Shown here piece by piece: positions 1-7,630 of a stretch of 40,861 bases of DNA. The notes under the pieces are model-generated. The model searched no databases and was not told where the DNA came from. It saw only the letters and a list, made by a program, of their open reading frames with translations. The translations under genes and the position numbers were made by a program. Where the stretch lies: contig NZ_JACJKY010000020.1 of NCBI RefSeq assembly GCF_016901855.1, positions 1 to 40,861 on the forward strand, read 5' to 3'. Position 1 is the stretch's first letter. Every line of letters starts with the position of its first letter. The DNA is from Merdimmobilis hominis. Its GTDB lineage: Bacteria > Bacillota > Clostridia > Oscillospirales > Ruminococcaceae.

Positions 1-57
1 TAGAGCACCTGACTGTTAATCAGGGTGTCACTGGTTCGAGTCCAGTTGGGGGAGCCA
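1..57 (+). tRNA. tRNA-Asn (anticodon GTT), 5' part cut off by the window edge
   Basis: The window opens inside the D arm. The anticodon stem CCTGA/TCAGG encloses the loop CTGTTAA, giving anticodon GTT (Asn). The T arm ACTGG-TTCGAGT-CCAGT, the 3' acceptor strand TGGGGGA, discriminator G and an encoded CCA (55-57) follow. The missing 5' acceptor strand should read TCCCCCA. A terminator follows directly, so this is the last gene of its transcript. Confidence 0.93.
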
Positions 58-61
58 CCAG

Positions 62-102
62 ACTAAGTCTGGACGTAATTCGCGTCTGGACTTAGTTTTT
101 TT
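62..102 (+). terminator. Rho-independent terminator of the tRNA-Asn transcript
   Basis: A 14-bp stem (62-75 with 83-96, including two G-U pairs) and a 7-nt loop are followed by a run of seven T. It begins five bases after the encoded CCA of the tRNA. Confidence 0.85.
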
Positions 103-289
103 ATTTTAACGAGATGCTCGCGTCGGGAGCGAAGAAAGAAGCATCGACGCGGAATAGATAATTTCCTTTTGTTCGTGATCTTCGGACGCGAGGAAATCGA
201 GCTTAGCCCGCGCGTCCGGACTTAGTTTTTTTATTTTAATGAGATGCTCGCATCGGGGATGACAGAGGAAATCGGACTTAGTCCGCGCG
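83..289. repeat. Decayed direct repeats downstream of tRNA-Asn
   Basis: Positions 83-129 and 213-259 are direct copies (44 of 47 bases identical by eye). Each carries the 3' arm and T-run of the tRNA terminator plus the following 25 or so bases. A second pair, 190-214 and 265-289, matches at 22 of 25 bases. The stretch 103-419 holds no convincing gene. An open frame on the minus strand (106-357) runs through the repeats, has no ribosome binding site and looks accidental. The arrangement suggests duplication of terminator-containing segments after the tRNA gene, a common site of rearrangement. Confidence 0.7.
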
Positions 290-370
290 AAACGCCCACC
301 GCAGGTGCGGGTGTGCCCGCGCGGGTACGTGTGTTTAAATTTCGCCGCCTGTAGCACGTTTGCGTTATTC

Positions 371-399
371 TTGATTCGATATAATATTTATGCTACAAT
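371..399 (+). promoter_or_regulatory. Sigma-A promoter for the membrane protein gene at 420
   Basis: TTGATT (371-376), a 17-base spacer ending in an extended -10 TGC, then TACAAT (394-399). The predicted start of transcription is near 406, so the leader is very short and begins at the weak ribosome binding site AGGCGGTGA (406-414). A second TATAAT at 380-385 has no good -35. Confidence 0.6.
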
Positions 400-419
400 A
401 CGTTCAGGCGGTGATATAG

Positions 420-944
420 ATGAGATTTAAGACTAAATTGAATTTAAAGTTTTATATTGTTTCTCTTCTTCTATTGGGCATCGTTCTATTGGGATGGTAT
501 GGTCTGTATTTTTTGAATACAAATAAAATCTTAATGGAAGATAATATGCCGATGGATGCTCAAACTAAAATAATGTTTACGATTGTAATTGGTGCAGTTG
601 TATTATCATGGACATTTTCTTTATTTACATTGATAAGGCAAGCAATATTGGGTTACGCTTTTGTGATAGATGAAAACGGAATTCATGCCACAGCAACGGT
701 GAGGAATGTGTTGGCTTTTATTTTTGTTGTACCGATCAGAACGATCCCGTTTTCAGCAATCGAAAAAGTATCGGAAGATCACGAAACTTTGATCTTACAT
801 ATTGATAAAACCAAAATAGACATAATTCCGTTTTTGCGGACTTTTGCAAGAAAAAAATATCATTTATTTTCTGGATTTACGGTAGAAAAACAAAACGTTA
901 TCAAAGGTGAAATCGAAAAATATATTATAAATAAAATGAACTGA
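420..944 (+). CDS. Small membrane protein with a C-terminal PH-like domain, unknown function
   Basis: The product has 174 residues. Two hydrophobic segments (about residues 10-32 and 52-72) form a membrane hairpin. They are followed by a soluble beta-rich part with a GYAFVIDENGIHATATV stretch and a closing helix rich in Lys and Glu. This resembles the many small Firmicutes proteins with two transmembrane helices and a bacterial PH-like domain, but I do not recognise a named family. No catalytic motif is visible. The gene is clearly more AT-rich than most of the window and sits next to a tRNA gene and repeats, so acquisition by transfer is plausible. It is monocistronic, with its own promoter and a shared terminator with the convergent gene at 1001. 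The start follows AGGCGGTGA at short spacing. Confidence 0.6.
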   Translation: MRFKTKLNLKFYIVSLLLLGIVLLGWYGLYFLNTNKILMEDNMPMDAQTKIMFTIVIGAVVLSWTFSLFTLIRQAILGYAFVIDENGIHATATVRNVLAFIFVVPIRTIPFSAIEKVSEDHETLILHIDKTKIDIIPFLRTFARKKYHLFSGFTVEKQNVIKGEIEKYIINKMN

Positions 945-963
945 CTTCGTCTTGTTCCTATAG

Positions 964-996
964 AAAAACGGCACAACAATCAGCTGTGCCGTTTTT
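964..996. terminator. Bidirectional terminator between convergent genes
   Basis: A 12-bp stem AAAAACGGCACA/TGTGCCGTTTTT has A-runs and T-runs on both outer flanks, so it can serve the gene ending at 944 (+) and the gene ending at 1001 (-). Confidence 0.85.
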
Positions 997-1000
997 ATGT

Positions 1001-2041
1001 TTAGGTTGTCGAGCAAGAAGGTGTCCCTTTGCTGCCTTTCATTTTTCTCAGTGCAAATACAAACACACAAAGACCAACAATGATTGGCAGATAGAATGTC
1101 AGCAACCGCCACAATAATAGAATCAAATTGATGAGTGACGTATCTTTGAAAAAGGAAGAAAAGAATGTATAGAAGCTGTATTCCGCGCCGCCAGATGCAC
1201 CCGGAAGCGGAACAAACGATGAAATCATCGTCACAAATGACAGTGCACAGATTACAAGGGTAGGCGACAGCGTGTTAACACGAAATGTTAAACATAAAAA
1301 ATACGGAATAGAGAACTGCACGGTTAATTGAAGGGCTGTGAGTACGAATGTTGTAATCATCATGCGCAGGTGTTTGCGCAGCAGCAAAAATCCTTCATGA
1401 AACTCAGCGAGTTCCTTTGCGACACGGTTTGTGATCTCATCCGGTTTTTTCAGAAGCTTTAATTTGGTTAACAGACGAATCACACCAAATGCAATTTTCT
1501 GCGTAAGATTCTTAAAAAAGCAAATGGCGAATAAAAAGAACATCACACCGGTATTGATTAAAAAGCCAATGAAAACAAGATAGCCAAATCCACTGATCTG
1601 AGAAGAAAAATATCCCCATTTTGCAACCAATACAACGATGGAGTAGATCGTCAGAACAATTTGATACACAATAAATTTAATCAGCAGACAACTGCTGGAA
1701 ATTCCAAGCGGGATTCCTGTTTTCGTCATATGATATGCCTGAACAGGCTGACCGCCGCTGGAAAACGGCGTAACGCAGTTAAACAGCTGACCGATCATTG
1801 AAGTGGTTACACTGGACCGAAAACGTTGTTTTTTATGGAAGCATCGTACAATCAAATGAAAGACACTACTTTCTAAAAGCCAAAACAAAATCATCAAAAG
1901 CAGCGCAACGAACAGCCATCCGAGATTTGCGATTTTAAACGTCCGTATAATGGTGTCCCATCCTGTTGACCAAATGACGTATCCAACCAGTGCGATCAAG
2001 AAGATCCCAAGAAAAATCAGATTTCTCTTTTTAAGTTCCAT
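1001..2041 (-). CDS. LPG-synthase-type integral membrane protein (UPF0104/YbhN, flippase-like)
   Basis: The protein has 346 residues and about eight predicted membrane helices, matching the lysylphosphatidylglycerol synthase transmembrane family (MprF flippase half, YbhN-like). Typical segments are seen: the FSSGGQPVQAYHMTK loop near residue 95 and PLPGASGGAEYSF near residue 275, both Gly-rich loops conserved in the family. There is no C-terminal aminoacyl-transferase domain, so lipid lysinylation is not expected; a role in moving or modifying a lipid is inferred. It lies 11 bases after a family 4 glycosyltransferase in one transcript, an arrangement common for glycolipid synthesis loci of Firmicutes. 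The ATG start follows GAGGAG at good spacing. Confidence 0.82.
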   Translation of the reverse strand: MELKKRNLIFLGIFLIALVGYVIWSTGWDTIIRTFKIANLGWLFVALLLMILFWLLESSVFHLIVRCFHKKQRFRSSVTTSMIGQLFNCVTPFSSGGQPVQAYHMTKTGIPLGISSSCLLIKFIVYQIVLTIYSIVVLVAKWGYFSSQISGFGYLVFIGFLINTGVMFFLFAICFFKNLTQKIAFGVIRLLTKLKLLKKPDEITNRVAKELAEFHEGFLLLRKHLRMMITTFVLTALQLTVQFSIPYFLCLTFRVNTLSPTLVICALSFVTMISSFVPLPGASGGAEYSFYTFFSSFFKDTSLINLILLLWRLLTFYLPIIVGLCVFVFALRKMKGSKGTPSCSTT

Positions 2042-2052
2042 AATACTCCTCT

Positions 2053-3105
2053 CTATTTTGTGTGAGCCTGTTTTTTAGATTGTTCATCCATCACACGCGT
2101 GTAAAACGCATCCCACATGGAAAGAACGTGCTCCCGATTGTAGAAGAGATGTCCACGCCAAGCGTCTGCTTGCGCCTTTTCATAAAATGCAGGATCAGTT
2201 GCAAGGCGTTTTAATGCACGGACAAATCCGTCCAAATCCGGCTCTTTGACATAATAATTAAATAAAATTGCTTCATAGATGGGGATGTCACGCAGAAGGA
2301 GCAGAATGTTGCAATTCATTGCTTCAAGAATTGTCATGGGGAACAGTTCCTCAAACGAAGGCAAAAACATCACATCACCAAGATTATAAATGGTATTCAT
2401 TTCATCACGAGCGACAATGCCCGGAAATACAAGATTTTTCGGTGGATTTGCAACGATTTTTTCAATTTCAGCGTATCCGTCGGTGATTTTTCCAAACGAA
2501 AAGCCACCTGCCCATAAAAATTGAATGTCAGGAAGGCGTTTTGCGCATTCTACAAAGTCAAAGACACCTTTGCGTGTTTGAAGCTGACCGGCGCAAACGA
2601 CTGTGAATTTGTTTGGATCTAAGCCGTATTTTTGACGGGCTGCTGTCTTTTCTTCTTTGGAAAACGGGAAAAAATCGTTTTCATTCACAAAATTCGGAAT
2701 GTATGTAACCTTGCTGCGGTCAATGCCATATGCGGCAAGACGGTCGATGAAGTACGGGTTGACGGTTACAAGATAATCCATACGGCCATAAAAGGACAGC
2801 AGATATTTATAAAACACTTTTTTAAAGAGCTTCGGCAATTTTAAACTCTGCTCCAGCGTTTCCGGTAAAAAGTGAACATAGCCAACCGTGCTGCCTTTTC
2901 GCTTTGCGCGTGAGATGGAGAGATAGAATGGAAAATTCACCGTATGATAATGATTGATGTTTCCGGGCTTTTTGGAATTATATGTGACATAAAAACGATC
3001 AGATAATCCATTTTCAACCAAAGCAACTTGTTCTTTATATGCAGAAGCCACGCCTTGACCTTGAACAGAATCTGCACGAGACATCATGTTGATGCAATAT
3101 TTCAT
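2053..3105 (-). CDS. Family 4 glycosyltransferase, probably glycolipid-forming
   Basis: The product has 350 residues with the GT-B fold of the GT4 family. The N-terminal half carries YVHFLPETLEQS and NPYFIDRL segments. The C-terminal half has the donor-site signatures CAGQLQTRKGV (about residue 172) and the E-x7-E motif in EELFPMTILEAMN (about residues 257-269), which binds the nucleotide sugar. No signal peptide or membrane helix is seen, so it should act on the inner membrane face using a sugar nucleotide. The LPG-synthase-type membrane protein downstream suggests a diacylglycerol or other membrane lipid acceptor, but the acceptor and sugar cannot be read from the sequence. The ATG start follows AAAGGAA. 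It is the first gene of a two-gene operon. Confidence 0.85.
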   Translation of the reverse strand: MKYCINMMSRADSVQGQGVASAYKEQVALVENGLSDRFYVTYNSKKPGNINHYHTVNFPFYLSISRAKRKGSTVGYVHFLPETLEQSLKLPKLFKKVFYKYLLSFYGRMDYLVTVNPYFIDRLAAYGIDRSKVTYIPNFVNENDFFPFSKEEKTAARQKYGLDPNKFTVVCAGQLQTRKGVFDFVECAKRLPDIQFLWAGGFSFGKITDGYAEIEKIVANPPKNLVFPGIVARDEMNTIYNLGDVMFLPSFEELFPMTILEAMNCNILLLLRDIPIYEAILFNYYVKEPDLDGFVRALKRLATDPAFYEKAQADAWRGHLFYNREHVLSMWDAFYTRVMDEQSKKQAHTK

Positions 3106-3179
3106 TAAGTAAATTCCTTTCGTTTTTTACTTGCTAAATATTAACAAAATACGTATCAATAACAGAGGTTCTATATATT

Positions 3180-3208
3180 ATAATACGATATTCCCCCTAT
3201 AAAGTCAA
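3180..3208 (-). promoter_or_regulatory. Sigma-A promoter of the glycosyltransferase operon
   Basis: On the minus strand TTGACT (3208-3203), a 17-base spacer and TATTAT (3185-3180) give a near-consensus promoter. The leader is about 70 bases. The spacer contains a G5 run that could pair with the C5 run at 3216-3212 region, but no T-run follows, so I do not call a terminator here. Confidence 0.75.
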
Positions 3209-3231
3209 GGAAAAGGGGGAAAACGAAACGA

Positions 3232-3735
3232 TTACAGCAAAATTGTATGCAATGCACTCCTATAAACATCACATAACCGTTCAAGTGTATAATATCGGCA
3301 GTTTGCTGGACTTGTGGATGGCAGTTCAATGGCTTCACGCTTTGTCTGCGGCAGACAATATTTTTTATAGAGCGCTGCCGCTTTTTTTCCTGTCGTAAAG
3401 ATTGCGCGAATATCCGCGTGATTGAGAATGATCGATAAATCATTCGCCACAGGGTCTTTGATGCTTTGATCATCCGCACCGCGAATGGTGCAGGAGGCCA
3501 GCACATCCCATAGCGCAATCCCGTGTGAAAGTGCAAAATTGCGCCGTTGTTCTGTTGTCTGCGGGATTTCTTCACCGAACACGGCAGCCAACACCGGCCA
3601 GAAGCGGTTTTGCGGATGCGCATAATAAAATCCTTTTTCACGTGATTTCGGCGACGGGATTGTCCCCAAAAACAACACGCGTGATTGTTTGTCGAAAACG
3701 GGAGCCAGTTCATGCAGTACAGTATTTGAATCCAT
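3232..3735 (-). CDS. DNA-deoxyinosine glycosylase (uracil-DNA glycosylase superfamily)
   Basis: The protein has 167 residues and removes damaged bases (hypoxanthine; the wider family also takes uracil from mismatches) for base excision repair. The superfamily motif 1 LGTIPSPKSREKGFYYAHPQNRFW (given here by its ends, about residues 21-44) and motif 2 LPSTSPAN near residue 143 are both present. The start at 3735 is chosen over a longer frame to 3822. GGAAGGAG lies eight bases upstream, conserved sequence begins soon after, and the longer version would overlap the promoter. The gene is monocistronic and divergent from the UPF0340 gene. It is of ordinary family length and intact. Confidence is high for the family and moderate for substrate preference. 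Confidence 0.85.
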   Translation of the reverse strand: MDSNTVLHELAPVFDKQSRVLFLGTIPSPKSREKGFYYAHPQNRFWPVLAAVFGEEIPQTTEQRRNFALSHGIALWDVLASCTIRGADDQSIKDPVANDLSIILNHADIRAIFTTGKKAAALYKKYCLPQTKREAIELPSTSPANCRYYTLERLCDVYRSALHTILL

Positions 3736-3792
3736 CCAATGCGCTCCTTCCGTGTTGCAGTCCCTTTTTTCGCTGACAGCTTGTTTATCAAT

Positions 3793-3822
3793 ATTATACC
3801 GCGTTTGTATATGCGTGTGCAA
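3793..3822 (-). promoter_or_regulatory. Sigma-A promoter of the DNA glycosylase gene
   Basis: TTGCAC (3822-3817), an 18-base spacer and TATAAT (3798-3793) on the minus strand. It overlaps the 5' end of the longest open frame, which supports the downstream translation start. Confidence 0.75.
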
Positions 3823-3833
3823 GCGCTGCAGTG

Positions 3834-3862
3834 TTGATTTTTGGCGGTGAGAGGATTATACT
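3834..3862 (+). promoter_or_regulatory. Sigma-A promoter of the UPF0340 gene
   Basis: TTGATT (3834-3839), a 17-base spacer and TATACT (3857-3862), giving a leader of about 27 bases before the ATG at 3896. It is divergent from the glycosylase promoter, with the two -35 elements only 11 bases apart. Confidence 0.75.
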
Positions 3863-3895
3863 TGACTTAACGGAAAAACGGGAGGCATAAAAACA

Positions 3896-4447
3896 ATGGA
3901 AGAACAAATCAGAAGAGAAGCTGCCGCTGCGGTACAGGAACTCATTGATACCGCACACTTAAAAAGCGGACAGATTCTGGTGGTTGGCTGCTCGTCGAGT
4001 GAAATTGTCGGTGAGCGGATCGGTTCACATTCGAGCGTCGATGCGGCGGGTGCAGTTGTGGCTGCGATTTTGCCGATTTTAAAGGAACATGGGATTTACC
4101 TTGCGGCACAGTGCTGTGAGCATTTGAATCGTGCGCTGATCGTGGAACAAGCGTGTGCAGATGCATATGGCCTTGAATGCGTAAACGTCGTGCCACAGCC
4201 AAAAGCAGGCGGATCGTTTGCAACGGCAGTCTATGCGTCGTTTAAATCTCCTGCCGCAGTGGAGTCGATTCGTGCACATGCAGGTATTGATATCGGCGAT
4301 ACGCTGATCGGCATGCATTTGCGTGCAGTTGCGGTGCCTGTGCGGCTGTCAGTGAAGCAAATCGGAGAAGCACACGTCACAGCGGCACGTACAAGGCTTA
4401 AATGTATCGGCGGCATTCGTGCACACTATGATGAATCGCTGATGTAA
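3896..4447 (+). CDS. UPF0340/TIGR01440 family protein (YwlG-like)
   Basis: The product has 183 residues and aligns by eye over its full length with the YwlG family. Recognisable segments are VVGCSSSEIVGERIGSHSS (about residues 29-47), AAQCCEHLNRALI (about 69-81), NVVPQPKAGGSFATAVY and the C-terminal GDTLIGMHLRAVAVPVR. The family is widespread in Firmicutes and its biochemical role is not established; the Cys/His-rich CCEHLNR motif suggests a metal or catalytic site. It is cytosolic, with no membrane segment. It is monocistronic, with its own promoter, GGGAGG before the ATG and a strong terminator. Confidence 0.88.
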   Translation: MEEQIRREAAAAVQELIDTAHLKSGQILVVGCSSSEIVGERIGSHSSVDAAGAVVAAILPILKEHGIYLAAQCCEHLNRALIVEQACADAYGLECVNVVPQPKAGGSFATAVYASFKSPAAVESIRAHAGIDIGDTLIGMHLRAVAVPVRLSVKQIGEAHVTAARTRLKCIGGIRAHYDESLM

Positions 4448-4453
4448 ACAAAG

Positions 4454-4485
4454 ACAGCCATCCGAAAACGGATGGCTGTTTTTTT
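4454..4485 (+). terminator. Terminator of the UPF0340 gene
   Basis: An 11-bp perfect stem ACAGCCATCCG/CGGATGGCTGT with an AAAA loop and seven T. The stop codon of the convergent nitrilase gene (4484-4486) lies in the T-run. Confidence 0.9.
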
Positions 4486-5380
4486 AATGTTCCCGCAGAA
4501 ACGGCGGAGAGATTTCGGTTGAAAGCAATGGCGCGTATACGTCCGGGCGGCGGAATGTGTTGCCCATCATTTCGTTTTCGCGGTAGGCACGCAGCGCGTC
4601 TAGATCATAATCAGCATATAATATTCCTTCTTCTGTTTCGCTTGCCAGACATAAGGTCGGATCAACAGCATTCGTATCGTCTTTCCACTGAATTGGGCTG
4701 TATGCGCACGAGCATCCGGCACCTGCACCCGGTGGATTTGCCATGATAACCCCCACCATGTTTTCATACGCACGGACACATAATGTACGCAGCCGCGGTG
4801 CCATGATGGTGCAGTCATTGGGAACAACGATCAATTCTGCGCCTTTGAGCATCAAAATGCGTGCACTTTCAGGATATTCGCGGTCATAACAGATCATCGC
4901 GCCGATTTTCACGCCGTCTATTTCGCCGACGAAAAATTCATTTCCCGGTTCGATCATTTTTTCAAAGGAAAACGCACAGGTATGCACTTTGTGATATACA
5001 AACTGGATTTCTCCGTTTTTGTCAATGAGCATCGCTGTGTTATGGGGACGCTCTGTGCCTTTTGTCAGTGCAGTGATGAGTACGCCGATTCGATGCGTTT
5101 TCGCGGCATGGCGAATCGTTTGGAAAGCATCGCCGGTGAGTGAAAGCGCTTGTGCTTTCCATGATTGATAGGCGGGGGATGTCTGTAAAACTAAGAAGGG
5201 AAGTGTTTCATCAACTTCGGGAAACGCGTATCCGGTTAAAAAGCATTCAGGAAACAGAACAAGATCCGCGCGGTTTGACGCTGCTTCCTTAATCATTTGT
5301 AATGCGGAGTGTGTATTCTGTTTAACAGCAAACGGGGTGCTTTTTTGCTGTACAATCCCGATGCGAAATGACTTTTCCAA
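4484..5380 (-). CDS. Carbon-nitrogen hydrolase (nitrilase superfamily amidohydrolase)
   Basis: The protein has 298 residues and the nitrilase Glu-Lys-Cys triad: E45 in LFPECFLTGY, K131 in YHKVHTC and C164 in MICYDREYPES. It is cytosolic and should hydrolyse an amide such as an N-carbamoyl or omega-amide compound; the substrate cannot be told. The start is taken as TTG at 5380, eight bases after AAAGGAGG. An in-frame GTG is too close to that site, and the longer frame begins inside the terminator of the upstream gene. The gene is monocistronic, with a promoter embedded in that terminator. Confidence 0.85.
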   Translation of the reverse strand: MEKSFRIGIVQQKSTPFAVKQNTHSALQMIKEAASNRADLVLFPECFLTGYAFPEVDETLPFLVLQTSPAYQSWKAQALSLTGDAFQTIRHAAKTHRIGVLITALTKGTERPHNTAMLIDKNGEIQFVYHKVHTCAFSFEKMIEPGNEFFVGEIDGVKIGAMICYDREYPESARILMLKGAELIVVPNDCTIMAPRLRTLCVRAYENMVGVIMANPPGAGAGCSCAYSPIQWKDDTNAVDPTLCLASETEEGILYADYDLDALRAYRENEMMGNTFRRPDVYAPLLSTEISPPFLREH

Positions 5381-5402
5381 TGCACTTACCTCCTTTTTCC
5401 TT

Positions 5403-5431
5403 ATTATAACGAAAAAGAAAAAGCCATGCAA
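5403..5431 (-). promoter_or_regulatory. Sigma-A promoter of the nitrilase gene, overlapping a terminator
   Basis: TTGCAT (5431-5426), a 17-base spacer and TATAAT (5408-5403) on the minus strand. The -35 hexamer lies in the stem of the terminator at 5418-5457. Confidence 0.75.
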
Positions 5432-5457
5432 TCCCCAAAGGATTGCATGGCTTTTTT
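5418..5457 (-). terminator. Terminator of the isomerase/xylulokinase operon
   Basis: A 12-bp stem GCCATGCAATCC/GGATTGCATGGC flanked by A- and T-runs, 15 bases after the isomerase stop codon. It reads well in the minus direction. Confidence 0.88.
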
Positions 5458-5472
5458 AAAAATTCTTATTGA

Positions 5473-6945
5473 TTAGCAGAACGGGTTCTCGTTCGGATAC
5501 GGCAGAGATTTCGGACGGTTATATGCGATGTCCGCAATGCCCAAGAAGTTGAACAGCGAGAACAGTGCTTTGCCGCAGTGCGAGAATGCAACTGCACCGT
5601 GGTGCGGATACTGTTTCTCTACGAGCACATAGCGGTAGAAACGATCCATTTCCGGAATTGCAAACACGCCGATGCTGCCGAAGCTGCGGGATGCGACGTC
5701 GAGTGTCTGACCCTGTGCGATATATGCTTTCAGTTCGCCCGAAGCAGTGCCCTGCAGACGGAAGAACGTGATATCGCTTGCAGCGATGTCGCCTTCCATG
5801 GTGCCGCGGGTGATATCCGGCTCTGCTTTTTCCGGTTCGAGCTGACGTTTCATGATGAGCTGGTAGCCCATATGCGGGTTTTTCAAACGGCATGCCGGTG
5901 TATTGCCGCAGTGGAAGCCCATGAATGTTTCATCCAGGCGGAAGTCATAGCGGCCTTTGATGTCCTCATCATAGATGGAAGCCGGTACGCTGTTGTTGAT
6001 GTCGAGCAGTGTGACCGATTCGCCGGTGACACAGATGCCGATGTATTCGCTGAGTGCGCCGAAGATGTCGACCTCACAGCTGACCGGAATGCCTCTTTCG
6101 GTCAGGCGGCTGTTGACATAGCACGGAACGAAGCCAAACTCGGTCTGGAATGCCGGCCAGCATTTGTTTGCAAATGCGACATAGTCACGGGTGCCTTTGT
6201 GTTCTTCTGCCCAGTCGAGGAGTGTGAGCTCATACTGTGCCAAACGCGGCAGAACGCCTTTATACGGATTGTTTTCGCCGAGTTCAGCTGCCATTTCTGC
6301 CATGAGCGCCGGAATGCGTTCGTCATTTGCGTGTGCGCGGTAGGAAACGAGCAGGTCGAGCTCAGAGTTTTCCTCTACCTCAACGCCCAGGTCAAACAGC
6401 GGTTTGATCGGTGCGTTGCAAGCGAAAAAGTCGCTCGGACGCGGACCGAAGGTGATGATTTTGAGCGAACGCAGGCCGAGCAGTGCAGTTGCAACCGGAA
6501 CAAACTCTGCGATCATTTTTGCGATATCGGAAGCGGTTCCAACCGGATACGGCGGAATGAATGCTTTGATGTTGCGCAGACCTAAGTTGTACGAGCAGTT
6601 GAGCATACCGCAGTATGCGTCGCCGCGGCCGTTGATCATGTCGCCGTCGCCCTCAGCGGCAGCCACATACATTACAGGACCGTCAAAATACTGTGCAAGC
6701 ATCGTTTCCGGTGTTTCCGGACCGAAGTTGCCCAGATAGACGCACAGTGCGTTGACACCGTTTGCTTTCACGTCTTCGATTGCTTTTTTGACGTCTGCTT
6801 CGGTTTCAACAGTAACCGGGCAGTCGTACAGTTCGCCGTCATACGCGTTTGCGATTGCATGGCGGCGGCGCTCAGAGAGCGAGATCGGGAAACATCCGCG
6901 GCTTACGGAGATGATTCCCATTTTGACAGCAGGAATGTTGTTCAT
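5473..6945 (-). CDS. L-fucose/L-arabinose isomerase family protein
   Basis: The product has 490 residues, somewhat shorter than E. coli FucI (about 590). It should interconvert an aldose and ketose using Mn2+. Visible family features are the N-terminal Rossmann-like half (VKMGIISVSRGCFP), the metal-site region SCEVDIFGALSEY (E291, D293), TLLDINN (D315), FHCGNTPAC (H345) and HHGAVAF near the C-terminus. It is the last gene of an operon with a xylulokinase-like kinase and a DUF4867 protein, so a pentose or deoxyhexose whose ketose is phosphorylated by the kinase is likely (for example D-arabinose or a related sugar). The exact sugar is not decided by the sequence. The ATG follows AAAGGAG. Confidence 0.8.
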   Translation of the reverse strand: MNNIPAVKMGIISVSRGCFPISLSERRRHAIANAYDGELYDCPVTVETEADVKKAIEDVKANGVNALCVYLGNFGPETPETMLAQYFDGPVMYVAAAEGDGDMINGRGDAYCGMLNCSYNLGLRNIKAFIPPYPVGTASDIAKMIAEFVPVATALLGLRSLKIITFGPRPSDFFACNAPIKPLFDLGVEVEENSELDLLVSYRAHANDERIPALMAEMAAELGENNPYKGVLPRLAQYELTLLDWAEEHKGTRDYVAFANKCWPAFQTEFGFVPCYVNSRLTERGIPVSCEVDIFGALSEYIGICVTGESVTLLDINNSVPASIYDEDIKGRYDFRLDETFMGFHCGNTPACRLKNPHMGYQLIMKRQLEPEKAEPDITRGTMEGDIAASDITFFRLQGTASGELKAYIAQGQTLDVASRSFGSIGVFAIPEMDRFYRYVLVEKQYPHHGAVAFSHCGKALFSLFNFLGIADIAYNRPKSLPYPNENPFC

Positions 6946-6972
6946 TGTAAAGACTCCTTTATGTATTAGATT

Positions 6973-7611
6973 TTAAATTAAGCGGTCAATGTTGATATTG
7001 TCGCCGGTCAGACCCACATAAGCACCCGATTTGACTTCCGGTGCATCTTCGTGTGCAATGAGCCATTTGTTTTTTGCAAACAGCAGGCGGTCTTCGCCTT
7101 CGTCACTGCCGATTTCCGGTTTTGCTTCGTTTGTGCCTTTCGGCAGAATCACAGCAACGCGGAAGCCTGCACCTTTATACGCACTGCACGGCGCATAGTG
7201 GAGCGTTGTTGCATACAGCTCAACAAGTGTGCCTGCCGGAACACAGAATGCATGAACATTCGAGGTGGACAGCTTTCCGTCTTTGATTTCGTCCTGTTTT
7301 GCGAGCAGCAGTACGATATCGTCAGCAGCAGCGTTTAACTCGCTGTCGCGGTGATATTCGACACAGTTGAGCATGGTATTGGTACCGTTGCAGTAGCCGA
7401 TCTGAATCGGCATACCGCCATAAAAACGGGTTTGCAGTGCATCAAACAGCGGCAGTGCTTCAAGCGTCTTGTCGGACGGTACGTAGATCACGCCGTCTGA
7501 CGGACAGTCGGTTGTTTCTTTTAAGAAAGCGAACAGGGCAGCGGTATCATAGCCTTTGATGACGCGGCCATACGCATTAAACGCTTCGTCAAATACGGAA
7601 TAAAGTTTCAT
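6973..7611 (-). CDS. DUF4867 family protein, sugar-operon partner
   Basis: The protein has 212 residues, is cytosolic, and matches what I recognise as DUF4867. Seen segments are MPIQIGYCNGTNTMLNCVEYH (about residues 80-100), a cupin-like beta-rich centre with EYHRDSELN, HAFCVPAGTLVELYATTLHYAPC (about 130-152), and a GFRVAVILPKGTN strand. The HRD and HYAPC positions and several Glu residues could form a metal site like those of cupin sugar isomerases or epimerases; that is inference. It lies between the kinase and the isomerase with gaps of 19 and 27 bases, so it is surely co-expressed and likely acts on the same sugar. AAGGA precedes the ATG. Confidence 0.75.
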   Translation of the reverse strand: MKLYSVFDEAFNAYGRVIKGYDTAALFAFLKETTDCPSDGVIYVPSDKTLEALPLFDALQTRFYGGMPIQIGYCNGTNTMLNCVEYHRDSELNAAADDIVLLLAKQDEIKDGKLSTSNVHAFCVPAGTLVELYATTLHYAPCSAYKGAGFRVAVILPKGTNEAKPEIGSDEGEDRLLFAKNKWLIAHEDAPEVKSGAYVGLTGDNINIDRLI

Positions 7612-7630
7612 GTTGGATCATCCTTTCTTC

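Noticed and set aside
106-357. Minus-strand 83-codon open frame after the tRNA
   Set aside because: It runs through duplicated terminator sequence, has no ribosome binding site and no recognisable protein features.
3190-3219. C5/G5 inverted repeat as a terminator of the glycosylase gene
   Set aside because: There is no T-run in the reading direction, and the element coincides with the glycosyltransferase promoter.
3736-3822. N-terminal extension of the DNA glycosylase
   Set aside because: It overlaps the promoter, and a strong ribosome binding site precedes the ATG at 3735.
5578-6585. Long (335-codon) open frame antisense to the isomerase gene
   Set aside because: Its translation is Cys/His-rich and low in sense, typical of the shadow of a GC-biased gene; the opposite frame is a clear isomerase with a ribosome binding site.
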